In this document: positions 15,838 to 23,803 of the stretch, in pieces
Position numbering within the stretch: the stretch's first letter is position 1
Layout: every line of letters starts with the position of its first letter
Source: an uncultured Lachnospiraceae bacterium
GTDB lineage: Bacteria > Bacillota > Clostridia > Lachnospirales > Lachnospiraceae
Direction: 5' to 3'
DNA length: 35,292 bases
Assembly (NCBI GenBank): GCA_947631985.1
Contig: CANRNK010000009.1
Location: forward strand, 1-35,292
Notes under the pieces: generated by a model
Databases searched by the model: none
Told to the model about the DNA's origin: nothing
What the model saw: the letters and a program-made list of their open reading frames with translations, nothing else
Made by a program: the position numbers and the translations under genes

Positions 15838-16368
15838 TCAACTACAGATTTCACCGTCACCCATTTTTGCGTCTAAGCCCCAGTCTTTTTTTGTATAATG
15901 ATCTAAATAAATTGCACCGAAATGATGCATCATTTCTAAAATTGGAATAATCTGACGTCCTAGAGAAGTTAACTCGTATTCCACCTTAGGTGGAACGGTT
16001 GGATATACATGCCGAGAGATTAAATGATCCTCTTCAAGGCTTCGAAGCTGCGTTGTCAGCATTTTCTGTGTCACATCAGGCATCTTGCGCTTAATCTCAT
16101 TAAATCGAAGTACTTTATTACTTAAAAACCACAATATTAGTATCTTTCTTTTACCTGACAAGATTTTTTGAACCAGAACCATCGGACAAACATCAGTCTG
16201 AAGGCAGGTATCTCTCATAAAACAGTCCTGGTGTTTTTTTGTTTTATCAAGGAGTCCATCGCAACCCGTACCCGATAATCCGGCCGATGTTTCGGTCGAA
16301 ATTGCCCTATTCTGTAGGGTTGCATCAAGAATTGAGTTATCGTAATCTGTATTTTCTTTCTTTTCCAT
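15838..16368 (-). CDS. HxlR-family regulator with Cys-rich N-terminal extension
   Basis: The C-terminal 110 residues are a HxlR (DUF24) winged helix: GKRKILILWFLSNKVLRFNEI, the recognition region MPDVTQKMLTTQLRSLEEDHLI, and the hallmark VPPKVEYELTSLG. HxlR proteins bind palindromes as dimers, and several (YodB, QorR, HypR) sense quinones or oxidants by cysteine. The ATG at 16368 is preferred over 16479 because AAGAAGGA lies ahead of it and none is found at the longer start. It still leaves about 60 residues before the core, holding Cys in GTGCDG and in the cluster QDCFMRDTCLQTDVCP. It is divergent from the FLEET genes and is the obvious candidate to control them, perhaps by redox. Confidence 0.85.
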   Translation of the reverse strand: MEKKENTDYDNSILDATLQNRAISTETSAGLSGTGCDGLLDKTKKHQDCFMRDTCLQTDVCPMVLVQKILSGKRKILILWFLSNKVLRFNEIKRKMPDVTQKMLTTQLRSLEEDHLISRHVYPTVPPKVEYELTSLGRQIIPILEMMHHFGAIYLDHYTKKDWGLDAKMGDGEICS

Positions 16369-16425
16369 TTTTATAACCATTCCTTCTTTACATGTACATG
16401 AATCACCTTTAACTACTAATACAAG

Positions 16426-16441
16426 GTATCTTTTTAGATAC
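16426..16441. promoter_or_regulatory. Candidate HxlR operator palindrome
   Basis: GTATCT-TTTT-AGATAC is a perfect 6-bp inverted repeat with a four-base centre, located about 58 bases upstream of the preferred hxlR start. The shape (GTAnC near a T-run, then GnTAC) resembles published HxlR/DUF24 operators. Half-site-like AGATACC and GTATCTT also occur at 16519 and 16563 in the divergent region. Confidence 0.5.
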
Positions 16442-16555
16442 TGAGGATATAAAAAGTACCTTCTTGCACTTAGTTGCATCTAACTATAATATAAAAACAT
16501 ATGAGTTTACTAGGAAATTAGATACCAACATTATAACACACATAATTATAGTTCG

Positions 16556-16625
16556 CAAAATGCGTATCTTGTTAAGAAAATAACAAAATGCGCTTACTTG
16601 TAACCTCTTAATTTCACGATAAGAT
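16556..16625 (+). promoter_or_regulatory. Divergent control region: direct repeat and candidate ndh2 promoter
   Basis: CAAAATGCG occurs at 16556-16564 and again at 16584-16592, with the inverted repeat GTTAAGAAAATAAC between them (16571-16584). Immediately downstream are TTGTAA (16598-16603), a 16-base spacer and TAAGAT (16620-16625), a plausible promoter reading into ndh2. The repeats would sit at or upstream of the -35 region, as expected for an operator or activator site. Confidence 0.4.
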
Positions 16626-16656
16626 TCGTTATATTGTAAACATCTAAAAAAGGCGT

Positions 16657-16676
16657 AGCATGCCAAAGCATGCAGA
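16657..16676 (+). repeat. Hairpin-forming repeat, copy 3, in the ndh2 leader
   Basis: AGCATGC-CAAA-GCATGCAGA differs by one loop base from the core of the copies at 2325-2344 and 2392-2411. It again lies immediately upstream of a ribosome binding site (AGGAAAAGG), here that of ndh2. Confidence 0.78.
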
Positions 16677-16688
16677 ATAGGAAAAGGT

Positions 16689-18704
16689 ATGAAAAAAAAC
16701 ATTGTAATTATTGGGGCAGGATATGCAGGGATTCTGATCGCGAAAAAACTTGCAAAAAAATTAAAGAAAAACCAGGAAGTAGAGATTACGATTATTGATA
16801 AAAATCCATTCCACACGATGCTTACCGAGCTACATGAGGTTGCGGCAGGCCGTGTTGATGAGGATAGTATCAAAATCAGTCTACAGAAAGTTTTTGCCGG
16901 AAGAAAAGTAGCGGTCAAACTTGATACAATTGAAACAATTGATTATGATACAAAAACTGTAGTGGGCAAAGTTGCTAGTTATCAGTATGATTATCTGGTT
17001 CTTGCCGCTGGTTCGAAGCCAACTTTTTATGGGGTACCTGGAGCTGCAGAATTCACTTTCAAACTATGGTCTTATGACGACGCAATCCTTTTGAAAAATA
17101 GAATATTAGATGTATTTAGAAAAGCTTCCTGTGAAAAAAATCTGGAAGAAAAAAAGAAACTCCTTACTTTTTATGTTGTTGGTGCCGGCTTTACCGGAGT
17201 GGAAATGGTTGGTGAGTTAGCAGAATACGTCCCATTTTTATGTGAGAAATATGAAATTGACAGGAGCGACGTAACCATTGTCAATGTAGATGGTCTGAGC
17301 CGTCCTATTCCGAATCTTCCAGAAAAATTGTCCGCAAAGGTAGCAAAAAGATTAACTAAAATGGGTGTCGCATTAAGAATGAGCACCTCTGTTGCCAGCG
17401 TGGGACCTGATTACATTGAACTCAAAACTGGGGATAAGACAGAGCAATTTCCAGCCGGCACGGTTGTATGGGGAGCTGGAATCGAAAGTAGTGATATTAC
17501 TGCAAAAGCTGGGACAAATCATGAAATGCAGCGTGGCGGCAGAATTCAGGTTGATTCAAATCTGCGCTCGGTAAAAGATGAAAGTGTTTACGTAATTGGG
17601 GATAATATGTTCTATATTCCAGAAGGCGAAAAAAATGCAGTTCCTCAAATGGTTGAAAACTGTGAGCAATGTTCTGAAGTAGCAGCACATAATATCACAT
17701 CTTCTATTTTAGGAAAGAATGATCTTGAAGTTTATAAACCGTCCTTCCACGGTGTTATGGTTTGCATTGGTGGGCGCTATGGTGTAGCGCATGTTGGATT
17801 ACCGGGTCACTTTTTCAGCATGCCATCATTTTTTGCAATGCTTGCAAAACATTTTATAAATGTAATTTATTTTATTCAGGTATTGGGTTGGAATAAAGTG
17901 TTTAGTTATATCAAACATGAATTTTTTACAATAAGAAATAATAGAAGTTTTCTTGGTGGACACTTCTCTAATAAAACACCAAGTTTTCTTCTTGTTCCAC
18001 TTCGTGTCTGGCTTGGCGCGGTTTGGCTGTTTGAAGGAGTGATGAAGATTCTGGAAGGCTGGATGAACACACCGAAATTAACTGGATTCTTTGGAGGGGC
18101 AAAAAGCTGGTATGATATGATTTTATATCCCGCAGTTGCAGGTACTACGGATGCAGTTTCGGCTGCAACAACAGAGGTTGCAGTAGCGGCTACGGATGCA
18201 GTTTCCTCATCGACAGCAGTAGCTGATACAGCGGCTGGGGTTCCAGCAGTTGTAGGAGAGGCGTTGATCAACTTTGATTTCCTTGGACTGATTAGATTCA
18301 TCTTTGTAACTGGGACAGATCTTGCAAGCGCTACTTTGAGTGATCTCGCGTTTAAACTTGATATTCCGGTGATGAATTGGTTTGTTGATACACTTATTCT
18401 TCCAAATGATAGCATTCAGATTATGATGCAGATTTTTATTGTTGTAGCAGAAATACTGATAGGACTTGCTCTCATGGGAGGGTTATTTACAGCTCCGGCA
18501 GCAGCAGTATCCCTTGTTTTGCAGTTCATGTTTGTATGTACGACGGGATTGTATCTCGGAACGTTCTGGATGATTTTTGCCGGAATAGCTGTCTTAATTG
18601 GAGCAGGAAGAACATTGGGACTTGACTATTATGCAATGCCTCAATTAAAGAAACTATGGAAGAAAATACCTTTTGTAAAAAAATGGTATCTCTACCATGA
18701 CTAA
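16689..18704 (+). CDS. ndh2: Type II NADH dehydrogenase fused to DoxX-like membrane domain (Ndh2 of FLEET)
   Basis: A 671-residue protein. Residues 1 to about 400 are a type II NADH dehydrogenase: FAD site IVIIGAGYAGI at the N-terminus, NAD site VVGAGFTGVEM (about 161-171), VWGAGI, and the second FAD motif SVYVIGDN. From about 440 a DoxX-like membrane domain follows (RVWLGAVWLFEGVMKILEGW, then helices starting IMMQIFIVVAEILIGLALMG and AVSLVLQFMFVCTTGLYLG). This two-part form matches the dedicated Ndh2 of Listeria-type extracellular electron transfer, which passes NADH electrons to a separate quinone pool. Between membrane helices sits a 40-residue Ala/Val/Thr-rich stretch (about 485-523) that is unusual. 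It begins the FLEET operon and overlaps the next track ORF. Confidence 0.92.
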   Translation: MKKNIVIIGAGYAGILIAKKLAKKLKKNQEVEITIIDKNPFHTMLTELHEVAAGRVDEDSIKISLQKVFAGRKVAVKLDTIETIDYDTKTVVGKVASYQYDYLVLAAGSKPTFYGVPGAAEFTFKLWSYDDAILLKNRILDVFRKASCEKNLEEKKKLLTFYVVGAGFTGVEMVGELAEYVPFLCEKYEIDRSDVTIVNVDGLSRPIPNLPEKLSAKVAKRLTKMGVALRMSTSVASVGPDYIELKTGDKTEQFPAGTVVWGAGIESSDITAKAGTNHEMQRGGRIQVDSNLRSVKDESVYVIGDNMFYIPEGEKNAVPQMVENCEQCSEVAAHNITSSILGKNDLEVYKPSFHGVMVCIGGRYGVAHVGLPGHFFSMPSFFAMLAKHFINVIYFIQVLGWNKVFSYIKHEFFTIRNNRSFLGGHFSNKTPSFLLVPLRVWLGAVWLFEGVMKILEGWMNTPKLTGFFGGAKSWYDMILYPAVAGTTDAVSAATTEVAVAATDAVSSSTAVADTAAGVPAVVGEALINFDFLGLIRFIFVTGTDLASATLSDLAFKLDIPVMNWFVDTLILPNDSIQIMMQIFIVVAEILIGLALMGGLFTAPAAAVSLVLQFMFVCTTGLYLGTFWMIFAGIAVLIGAGRTLGLDYYAMPQLKKLWKKIPFVKKWYLYHD

Positions 18705-18732
18705 GAATGGGAAAACAGGTGAAAACATTACG

Positions 18733-19677
18733 ATGTTCTTATTTGATCAGGCATTTTTACAAGTAAAGATAGAAATAGAGAAGGCACTAACAGGCTCACC
18801 GCTTATAATAAGAGAGTATTTGTCGCATTTGTCGCACTCGCAAGGTAAGCTTATCAGAGCCAGATCTGTTCTGGTTGTAGCACAGGATGCAGAAGGATTG
18901 ATTCCTGAGGCGGCAGTGTTAGCAGCTGTAGCAATAGAAATTCTTCATTTGGCATCCCTGGTTCATGATGATGTGATAGATGATGCAGATTTAAGAAGAG
19001 GCAATACGACAGTACAAAAAAAATATGGCAAAAGAACAGCGGTCATTTGTGGAGATTATTTATTAGCACTTTCTCTTAAGATGTTATCAAGGATAGAAGA
19101 TAAAAAGGAATTTCACACCTCGAAGTTTCCTGATTATGTAGGTAGATTATGCCTTGGAGAGTTAAACCAGTATTTAAATAATCATAATACAGGTCTTTCG
19201 GTATATGGTTATCTTAAAATCATCTCTGGGAAAACAGCTGCTCTATTTGAGGCGGCATTCTTCGCTGGAGCGGTTGCAAGTGAAAAAAATAGCATGGAGA
19301 TAGCTTGCTATCAAAAAATCGGACATTGCGTAGGCATGATGTTTCAACTGATGGACGATTGCCTGGATTTTGATAACACAATAGAACAGGCAAGGAAGCC
19401 GGTGCAGTCTGATTATGAAAATGGCGTAATCACACTTCCGTTAATCCATACATTTCAACAGGATGCAAAATTGAAATTACAGGCAGATCAGGGAAAGCTT
19501 ACTCGGGAAGAAATTAATAAATCAGTAGAAAAATCAAATGGACTTGGATTTACCAGGTTTTTGATGGAGCGATTTAATACGAAAGCGATGAGACAGATTG
19601 AAAAGCTTAATCCAAGTGATCAACAACGAAGTGATCTGACTAGAATTTTAGAGCTTGCTTCGGGAAAAGCTATTTAG
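18733..19677 (+). CDS. dmkB: Polyprenyl diphosphate synthase (DmkB-like)
   Basis: A trans-polyprenyl diphosphate synthase of about 314 residues that would make the isoprenoid tail for the FLEET quinone. The two Asp-rich motifs are LVHDDVIDDAD (first, about residue 77) and LMDDCLDFDN (second, about 206), with GKLIRARSVLV and GNTTVQKKYGKR as substrate-binding regions. The track start at 18697 overlaps ndh2 by eight bases and has no clear ribosome site. The ATG at 18733 gives a normal N-terminus and is preferred, though neither site is strong. The next gene is the UbiA prenyltransferase, so tail synthesis and attachment are encoded together. Confidence 0.88.
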   Translation: MFLFDQAFLQVKIEIEKALTGSPLIIREYLSHLSHSQGKLIRARSVLVVAQDAEGLIPEAAVLAAVAIEILHLASLVHDDVIDDADLRRGNTTVQKKYGKRTAVICGDYLLALSLKMLSRIEDKKEFHTSKFPDYVGRLCLGELNQYLNNHNTGLSVYGYLKIISGKTAALFEAAFFAGAVASEKNSMEIACYQKIGHCVGMMFQLMDDCLDFDNTIEQARKPVQSDYENGVITLPLIHTFQQDAKLKLQADQGKLTREEINKSVEKSNGLGFTRFLMERFNTKAMRQIEKLNPSDQQRSDLTRILELASGKAI

Positions 19678-19698
19678 AAGAAAGCGGGAGGATCAAAA

Positions 19699-20601
19699 GT
19701 GCTCAATAATTTTTTTCAGTATACGGAAATTAAAACAAAAATCACCAGCACTTTTACATTTGCGCTAACACTTGCTTTTTTACTGTATTGGGATCAAAAA
19801 ATGGATTGGAAGAGAACGCTCGTTTTCTTTTTGGCAATGCTGTTATTTGACCTGACAACAACAGCAATTAATAATTATATTGATTCAAAAGACAATGGAC
19901 AGACGCTTGCATTTAAAAGAAAAACTTCACTCGCTGTAATTTTTGTGCTGTTTGCACTGAGCACAGTGTTAGGACTATACCTTGCATACTTATCAGACTT
20001 GGTAATACTTTTAGCAGGAGCAGTGTGTTTTGCCTGTGGGGTGTTTTATACCTATGGACCAATTCCGATTTCAAGGCAGCCTCTTGGAGAAGTTTTCTCG
20101 GGATTCTTTTATGGATTTATGATTCCGTTTATTTTGGTATATCTGAATACGCCTAAGGGTACGTATCTATGGTATGAACTTAGTTCAAAGAGTGTTTCAG
20201 TAGAAATTATGTTTATTCCGTTTTTGATCTTGATTCTGCTTTCGCTCATCCCGTTTGCGACGACTGCAAATATTATGCTGGCAAATAATATATGTGATTT
20301 GGAAAAAGATATCACAGTAAAAAGATATACGCTTCCCTTTTATATTGGAAAAGCTGCACTTCCCCTGTTTGCGGGATTATACGGAATCACGTATCTGGCG
20401 ACAATCGTTATGGTGGTGCTTGGTATTTTTCCGGTAATTAGTTTGCTGGCATTAATTACGCTAATACCGGTCATTAGAAATATTCGGATTTTCTTTAAAA
20501 AGCAGATAAAAGAAGAAACCTTTATCTGCTCCATCAAGAACTTTATGTGGATTATGGGAGCAAATACCGTGCTACTTGCCATAGGAAGTTATTTAAAATA
20601 G
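19699..20601 (+). CDS. dmkA: UbiA-family prenyltransferase (DmkA/MenA-like)
   Basis: A 300-residue membrane prenyltransferase with about eight or nine hydrophobic helices. The two polyprenyl-diphosphate binding Asp motifs are NNYIDSKDNG (about 55-65) and NNICDLEKDI (about 196-205), the usual positions in MenA/UbiA enzymes. It would attach the DmkB product to dihydroxynaphthoate to give the demethylmenaquinone used by Ndh2. The GTG start at 19699 follows GGGAGG. No methyltransferase follows, which agrees with a demethylated quinone. Whether the cell also makes the naphthoate head group cannot be seen here. Confidence 0.88.
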   Translation: MLNNFFQYTEIKTKITSTFTFALTLAFLLYWDQKMDWKRTLVFFLAMLLFDLTTTAINNYIDSKDNGQTLAFKRKTSLAVIFVLFALSTVLGLYLAYLSDLVILLAGAVCFACGVFYTYGPIPISRQPLGEVFSGFFYGFMIPFILVYLNTPKGTYLWYELSSKSVSVEIMFIPFLILILLSLIPFATTANIMLANNICDLEKDITVKRYTLPFYIGKAALPLFAGLYGITYLATIVMVVLGIFPVISLLALITLIPVIRNIRIFFKKQIKEETFICSIKNFMWIMGANTVLLAIGSYLK

Positions 20602-20680
20602 GTTTATTCTTCCGTGAAACCGGATTGTAATAAAGATAAATGAATGATTTAGCCGTATTACGGCGGAATGGAGGACAATT

Positions 20681-21730
20681 ATGAAAAAAGCGATTACCAT
20701 TTTACTTGGAATCACTATGACAGCTGCACTTCTTGTAGGATGTGGAAGCACAGCGGAGACAACACCTGCAGCAGAAACAGCTGTAGAAGAAACAACAGAA
20801 GCAGGTGGCGTGAAAACCGGTCTTGCAGTAGTTAGTTCAGTTGCAAAATCAACCAATCCAGCTGAAGAAGATGGATTAGGACAGGTTGACTCTACAGTTG
20901 TAGCAGTGCTTGTAGGGGAAGACGGAAAAATAATTGATTGTAAAATCGATGCAATCCAGACAAAAATCAATTTCTCAGCAGAAGGTAAAATCACTTCAGA
21001 TCTTGCAGCAGAAATCAAGACAAAACAGGAACTTGGAGCAGACTATGGACTTGGAAAAGCTTCAGGAATCAAAAAAGAATGGAATGAGCAGGCAAATGCA
21101 TTAGCTGATTATGTTGTTGGCAAAACAGTAGAAGAAGTGAAAGGCATTGCAGTTGCAGAAGGCGTTCCTACAGATGCAGACCTTACTTCATCAGTAACAA
21201 TTAAAATTGGTGATTATATCACTGCAATTGAGAAGGCAGTAGCTGGAGCGGAAGCACTTGGCGCTGGAAACGAAGATAAGCTTGGCCTTGCAATTGAAAC
21301 ATCAGCTAGTAAATCAACGGATGCAACAGCAGAAGAAGAAGGATTGATTCAAGCTTATACATTCTACTCAGCTGTTACAACAGATGCTGATGGTAAAGTG
21401 ACAAGCTGCTTAATTGATGCTTCCCAGGGAAGTGTTAACTTTGATGCAACAGGCTCAATTACAACTGATTTAGCGGTAGCACCATTGACAAAACAGGAAT
21501 TAAAAGATGAATATGGTATGAAATCTGCTTCTGCAATTGGTGCAGAATGGTATACACAGGCTGATTCATTTGCAACTTATGTAACTGGAAAAACAGCAGC
21601 AGAAGTAACTGGAATTGCTGTTTCAGAAGAAGGACTTGCAGCAGATGCAGACTTGATTAGTTCAGTTACTGTTCATATTGGATCTTTTATTTCAATCGTT
21701 GAGAAAGCAATTGCAAATACTGCAAACTAA
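20681..21730 (+). CDS. pplA: Double FMN-binding-domain lipoprotein (PplA-like)
   Basis: A 349-residue surface lipoprotein: signal MKKAITILLGITMTAALLVGC with lipobox LVGC, a Thr/Glu/Ala-rich linker (about 22-45), then two homologous FMN-binding domains (about 45-195 and 200-349). Each ends in a matching block, DLTSSVTIKIG and DLISSVTVHIG. The Thr of SSVT aligns with the flavinylated Thr of the classical SGAT motif. In Listeria the two-domain PplA carries covalent FMN and is the terminal extracellular reductase. The start follows TGGAGG. The odd palindrome GCCGTATTACGGC lies just upstream (20652-20664). A hairpin follows the gene and would raise its expression relative to fmnB. Confidence 0.9.
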   Translation: MKKAITILLGITMTAALLVGCGSTAETTPAAETAVEETTEAGGVKTGLAVVSSVAKSTNPAEEDGLGQVDSTVVAVLVGEDGKIIDCKIDAIQTKINFSAEGKITSDLAAEIKTKQELGADYGLGKASGIKKEWNEQANALADYVVGKTVEEVKGIAVAEGVPTDADLTSSVTIKIGDYITAIEKAVAGAEALGAGNEDKLGLAIETSASKSTDATAEEEGLIQAYTFYSAVTTDADGKVTSCLIDASQGSVNFDATGSITTDLAVAPLTKQELKDEYGMKSASAIGAEWYTQADSFATYVTGKTAAEVTGIAVSEEGLAADADLISSVTVHIGSFISIVEKAIANTAN

Positions 21731-21764
21731 TGGCAATATAAGTAATATCAGAACACTTTAATTG

Positions 21765-21804
21765 AGGGGATGCATCTACTATTTATAATAGTGTCGCATC
21801 CCCT
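21765..21804 (+). terminator. Terminator/attenuator between pplA and fmnB
   Basis: AGGGGATGC and GCATCCCCT enclose an inner pairing ACTATT / AATAGT, giving a 40-base hairpin followed by T-rich TGTTTCTTCT. As in the ABC operon, it lies after a lipoprotein gene and would favour high expression of that protein. Confidence 0.75.
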
Positions 21805-21841
21805 GTTTCTTCTATGACAGATGTGCATGAGGTAGTAGTAA

Positions 21842-22894
21842 GTGAGAAAGAAAATTGGTACAATTGCATTAGTGGTGAGTTTAATATTAAGTATGACGGC
21901 CTGTGCACCGAGCGAAAAAAGATATGAAGCTTCTTTTTTGGAGCTGTTTGATACCGTGACTACAGTTGTTGGGTATGCAAAGGATGAAGAGACCTTTACT
22001 GAATATACACAAATGATTTATGATTATATGGAGGAATATCATCAGCTTTATGATATTTATCATGATTATGAAGGAATCAACAACATAAAAACAATTAATG
22101 ATAATGCTGGAATTCTGCCAGTTAAGGTGGATCAAAAAATAATTGATTTATTACTTGAATCCAAAGAAATCGAGAAAATAACCAATCATAAAATGAACGT
22201 AGCCTATGGCGCTGTGCTGAAAGTCTGGCATGATTATAGAACGGAAGGTATTGAATCCCCTGAGATGGCGAAGCTTCCACCACTTGAAATGCTGCGTGAG
22301 ATGTCAGAGCATACGAATATGAATGAAATTGTAATTAATGAGGAAGAATCGACTGTTTTTTTGTCAGATCCCGAAATGAGCCTTGATGTTGGAGCGATTG
22401 CAAAGGGATATGCAACAGAAATGACAGCTAACTATATAGAAGAGCAAGGTTTTGAAAATGGAATGATTTCGGTCGGTGGAAATGTCAGAACGATTGGCCA
22501 TAAAGTGGGAGAAGGCGGAGAAGCACTTGCCTGGAATGTTGGAATCCAGAATCCGGAAGTAGAAAGTGAAATGACAACGATTCACATTTTGGAGCTTCAA
22601 GATATGTCGCTTGTAACGAGTGGAGTCTATGAGCGTTATTATACAGTCGATGGAAAGCAGTATCATCATATCATCGATCCGTCGACACTGCTTCCATCAG
22701 AAGAATACCAGTCTGTTTCGATTGTATGCCAAGATAGTGGAAGGGCAGATGCGTTCTCGACCGCAGTTTTTAATATGTCGTTAGAGGAAGGAAAACAACT
22801 GATCGAGTCACAGAAAGATACGGAAGCATTTTGGATTTTAAATGACGGAAGCTTCGTATACAGCTCTGGTTTTGAACAGTTTATTAAGGAGTAA
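21842..22894 (+). CDS. fmnB: ApbE-family FAD:protein FMN transferase (FmnB)
   Basis: A 350-residue extracellular flavin transferase with lipoprotein signal MRKKIGTIALVVSLILSMTAC. ApbE proteins move FMN from FAD to a Thr of target proteins with Mg2+. The signatures are DVGAIAKGYATEM (about 182-194), ISVGGNVRTIG, TSGVYERYYTVDGKQYHH and IIDPSTLLPS (about 277). Within this locus it should flavinylate PplA, whose two candidate sites are encoded just upstream, as FmnB does in Listeria. The GTG start at 21842 follows TGAGGTAG. It is 8 bases ahead of eetA. Confidence 0.94.
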   Translation: MRKKIGTIALVVSLILSMTACAPSEKRYEASFLELFDTVTTVVGYAKDEETFTEYTQMIYDYMEEYHQLYDIYHDYEGINNIKTINDNAGILPVKVDQKIIDLLLESKEIEKITNHKMNVAYGAVLKVWHDYRTEGIESPEMAKLPPLEMLREMSEHTNMNEIVINEEESTVFLSDPEMSLDVGAIAKGYATEMTANYIEEQGFENGMISVGGNVRTIGHKVGEGGEALAWNVGIQNPEVESEMTTIHILELQDMSLVTSGVYERYYTVDGKQYHHIIDPSTLLPSEEYQSVSIVCQDSGRADAFSTAVFNMSLEEGKQLIESQKDTEAFWILNDGSFVYSSGFEQFIKE

Positions 22895-22902
22895 AGTTAA
22901 GA

Positions 22903-23271
22903 ATGATAAAACGGAATGATATCATCCTAGGTGTAGTAGCACTTCTGGTAGCGCTTGCATTTTATCTTTTCTTCTCGCTCACCAAAAGTGATGGAAGCAA
23001 AGTTGAAATTACGGTACAAGGTGAAGTCTATGAAACACTAGAGCTTAGTCAGGACCAGTCCTTCTTGATTACATTGGAGAATGGAGAATACAATACAGTT
23101 GTGATAGAAGATGGCTATGTGAGGATGTCGGAGGCCGATTGTCCAGATAAGCTATGTGTCAAGCACAACAAGATACATTACAACCATGAGACCATTGTCT
23201 GCCTTCCGCATAAGGTAGTGGTTGAAATTGTGAATGGTGAGGCCAATACGGTTGACCTCATTGCAAAATAA
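22903..23271 (+). CDS. eetA: EetA: NusG domain II membrane protein
   Basis: A 122-residue protein with one N-terminal transmembrane helix (DIILGVVALLVALAFYLFFSL) and an extracellular NusG domain II (YETLELS... DCPDKLCVKHNKI... IVCLPHKVVVEI). The two-Cys DCPDKLC and the IVCLPHK strand are family hallmarks. In the FLEET system EetA partners with EetB in the membrane to take electrons from quinol towards flavinylated proteins; the exact mechanism is unresolved. It lies between fmnB and eetB with short gaps, as in other FLEET loci. Confidence 0.9.
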   Translation: MIKRNDIILGVVALLVALAFYLFFSLTKSDGSKVEITVQGEVYETLELSQDQSFLITLENGEYNTVVIEDGYVRMSEADCPDKLCVKHNKIHYNHETIVCLPHKVVVEIVNGEANTVDLIAK

Positions 23272-23286
23272 TCGGGAGTTTATAGA

Positions 23287-23799
23287 ATGAAAACAAAAAA
23301 AATTGCAGTTTTCGGTGTATTAATTGCATTGGCATTTGTACTTAGTTATATTGAAAGTCTGATTCCGATTCCGGTTCCTATTCCGGGAATTAAGCTTGGA
23401 CTGGCCAATCTTGTTGTGATGACTGGACTTTATCTCGTTGGGGAAAAAGAAGCTTTTGTTCTATCTCTTGTACGAATTTTGCTCGTAAGTTTTACTTTTG
23501 GGAGTCCCTCTACGTTTCTTTTTAGCTTCGCAGGAGGAGTACTGAGCTGTTTATGCATGATACTGTTAAAAAGGAGCAATCTGTTTGGGATGACGGGTGT
23601 TAGTATTGCTGGTGGGATTGCACATAACGTTGGTCAGATTTTAATTGCTATGCTGATTGTACATAACGTAATGATGGTTTATTATCTTCCGTTTTTGTTA
23701 ATTTCAGGCGTTCTGACAGGTTTCGCAATAGGGTTGGTAGGCTCGCTTATTATTGGCAACTTGAAGAAGTATCATGTTATGCAGGGAAAAGGCAGGTGA
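23287..23799 (+). CDS. eetB: EetB: Gx transporter family membrane protein
   Basis: A 170-residue integral membrane protein, often annotated heptaprenyl diphosphate synthase component I (Gx_transp, ECF S-component-like fold). About five helices are visible; hallmarks are the Pro-rich SLIPIPVPIPGIKLGLANL and the helices beginning LVRILLVSFTFGSPSTFLFS and AGGIAHNVGQILIAMLI. In Listeria EetB is required with EetA for electron flow from the quinone pool to the cell surface. The older prenyl-synthase name is not supported by sequence. RBS GGGAG precedes the ATG, 15 bases after eetA. Confidence 0.9.
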   Translation: MKTKKIAVFGVLIALAFVLSYIESLIPIPVPIPGIKLGLANLVVMTGLYLVGEKEAFVLSLVRILLVSFTFGSPSTFLFSFAGGVLSCLCMILLKRSNLFGMTGVSIAGGIAHNVGQILIAMLIVHNVMMVYYLPFLLISGVLTGFAIGLVGSLIIGNLKKYHVMQGKGR

Positions 23800-23803
23800 C
23801 GGA

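Noticed and set aside
17906-18415. Minus-strand ORF of 169 residues, Ala/Val/Ser-rich
   Set aside because: Shadow of the low-complexity section of ndh2 on the opposite strand.
20593-21018. Minus-strand ORF of 141 residues
   Set aside because: Shadow of the pplA signal and linker region; no start signal or recognised domain.
16689-23799. Multihaem cytochrome-based electron transfer
   Set aside because: No CxxCH motif was found in the FLEET proteins; the Cys sets present belong to other families (NusG-II, YkgJ).
23287-23799. Heptaprenyl diphosphate synthase component I
   Set aside because: A common database name for this family, but the protein is an all-helical membrane protein without prenyl-synthase Asp motifs, and its context is EetB.
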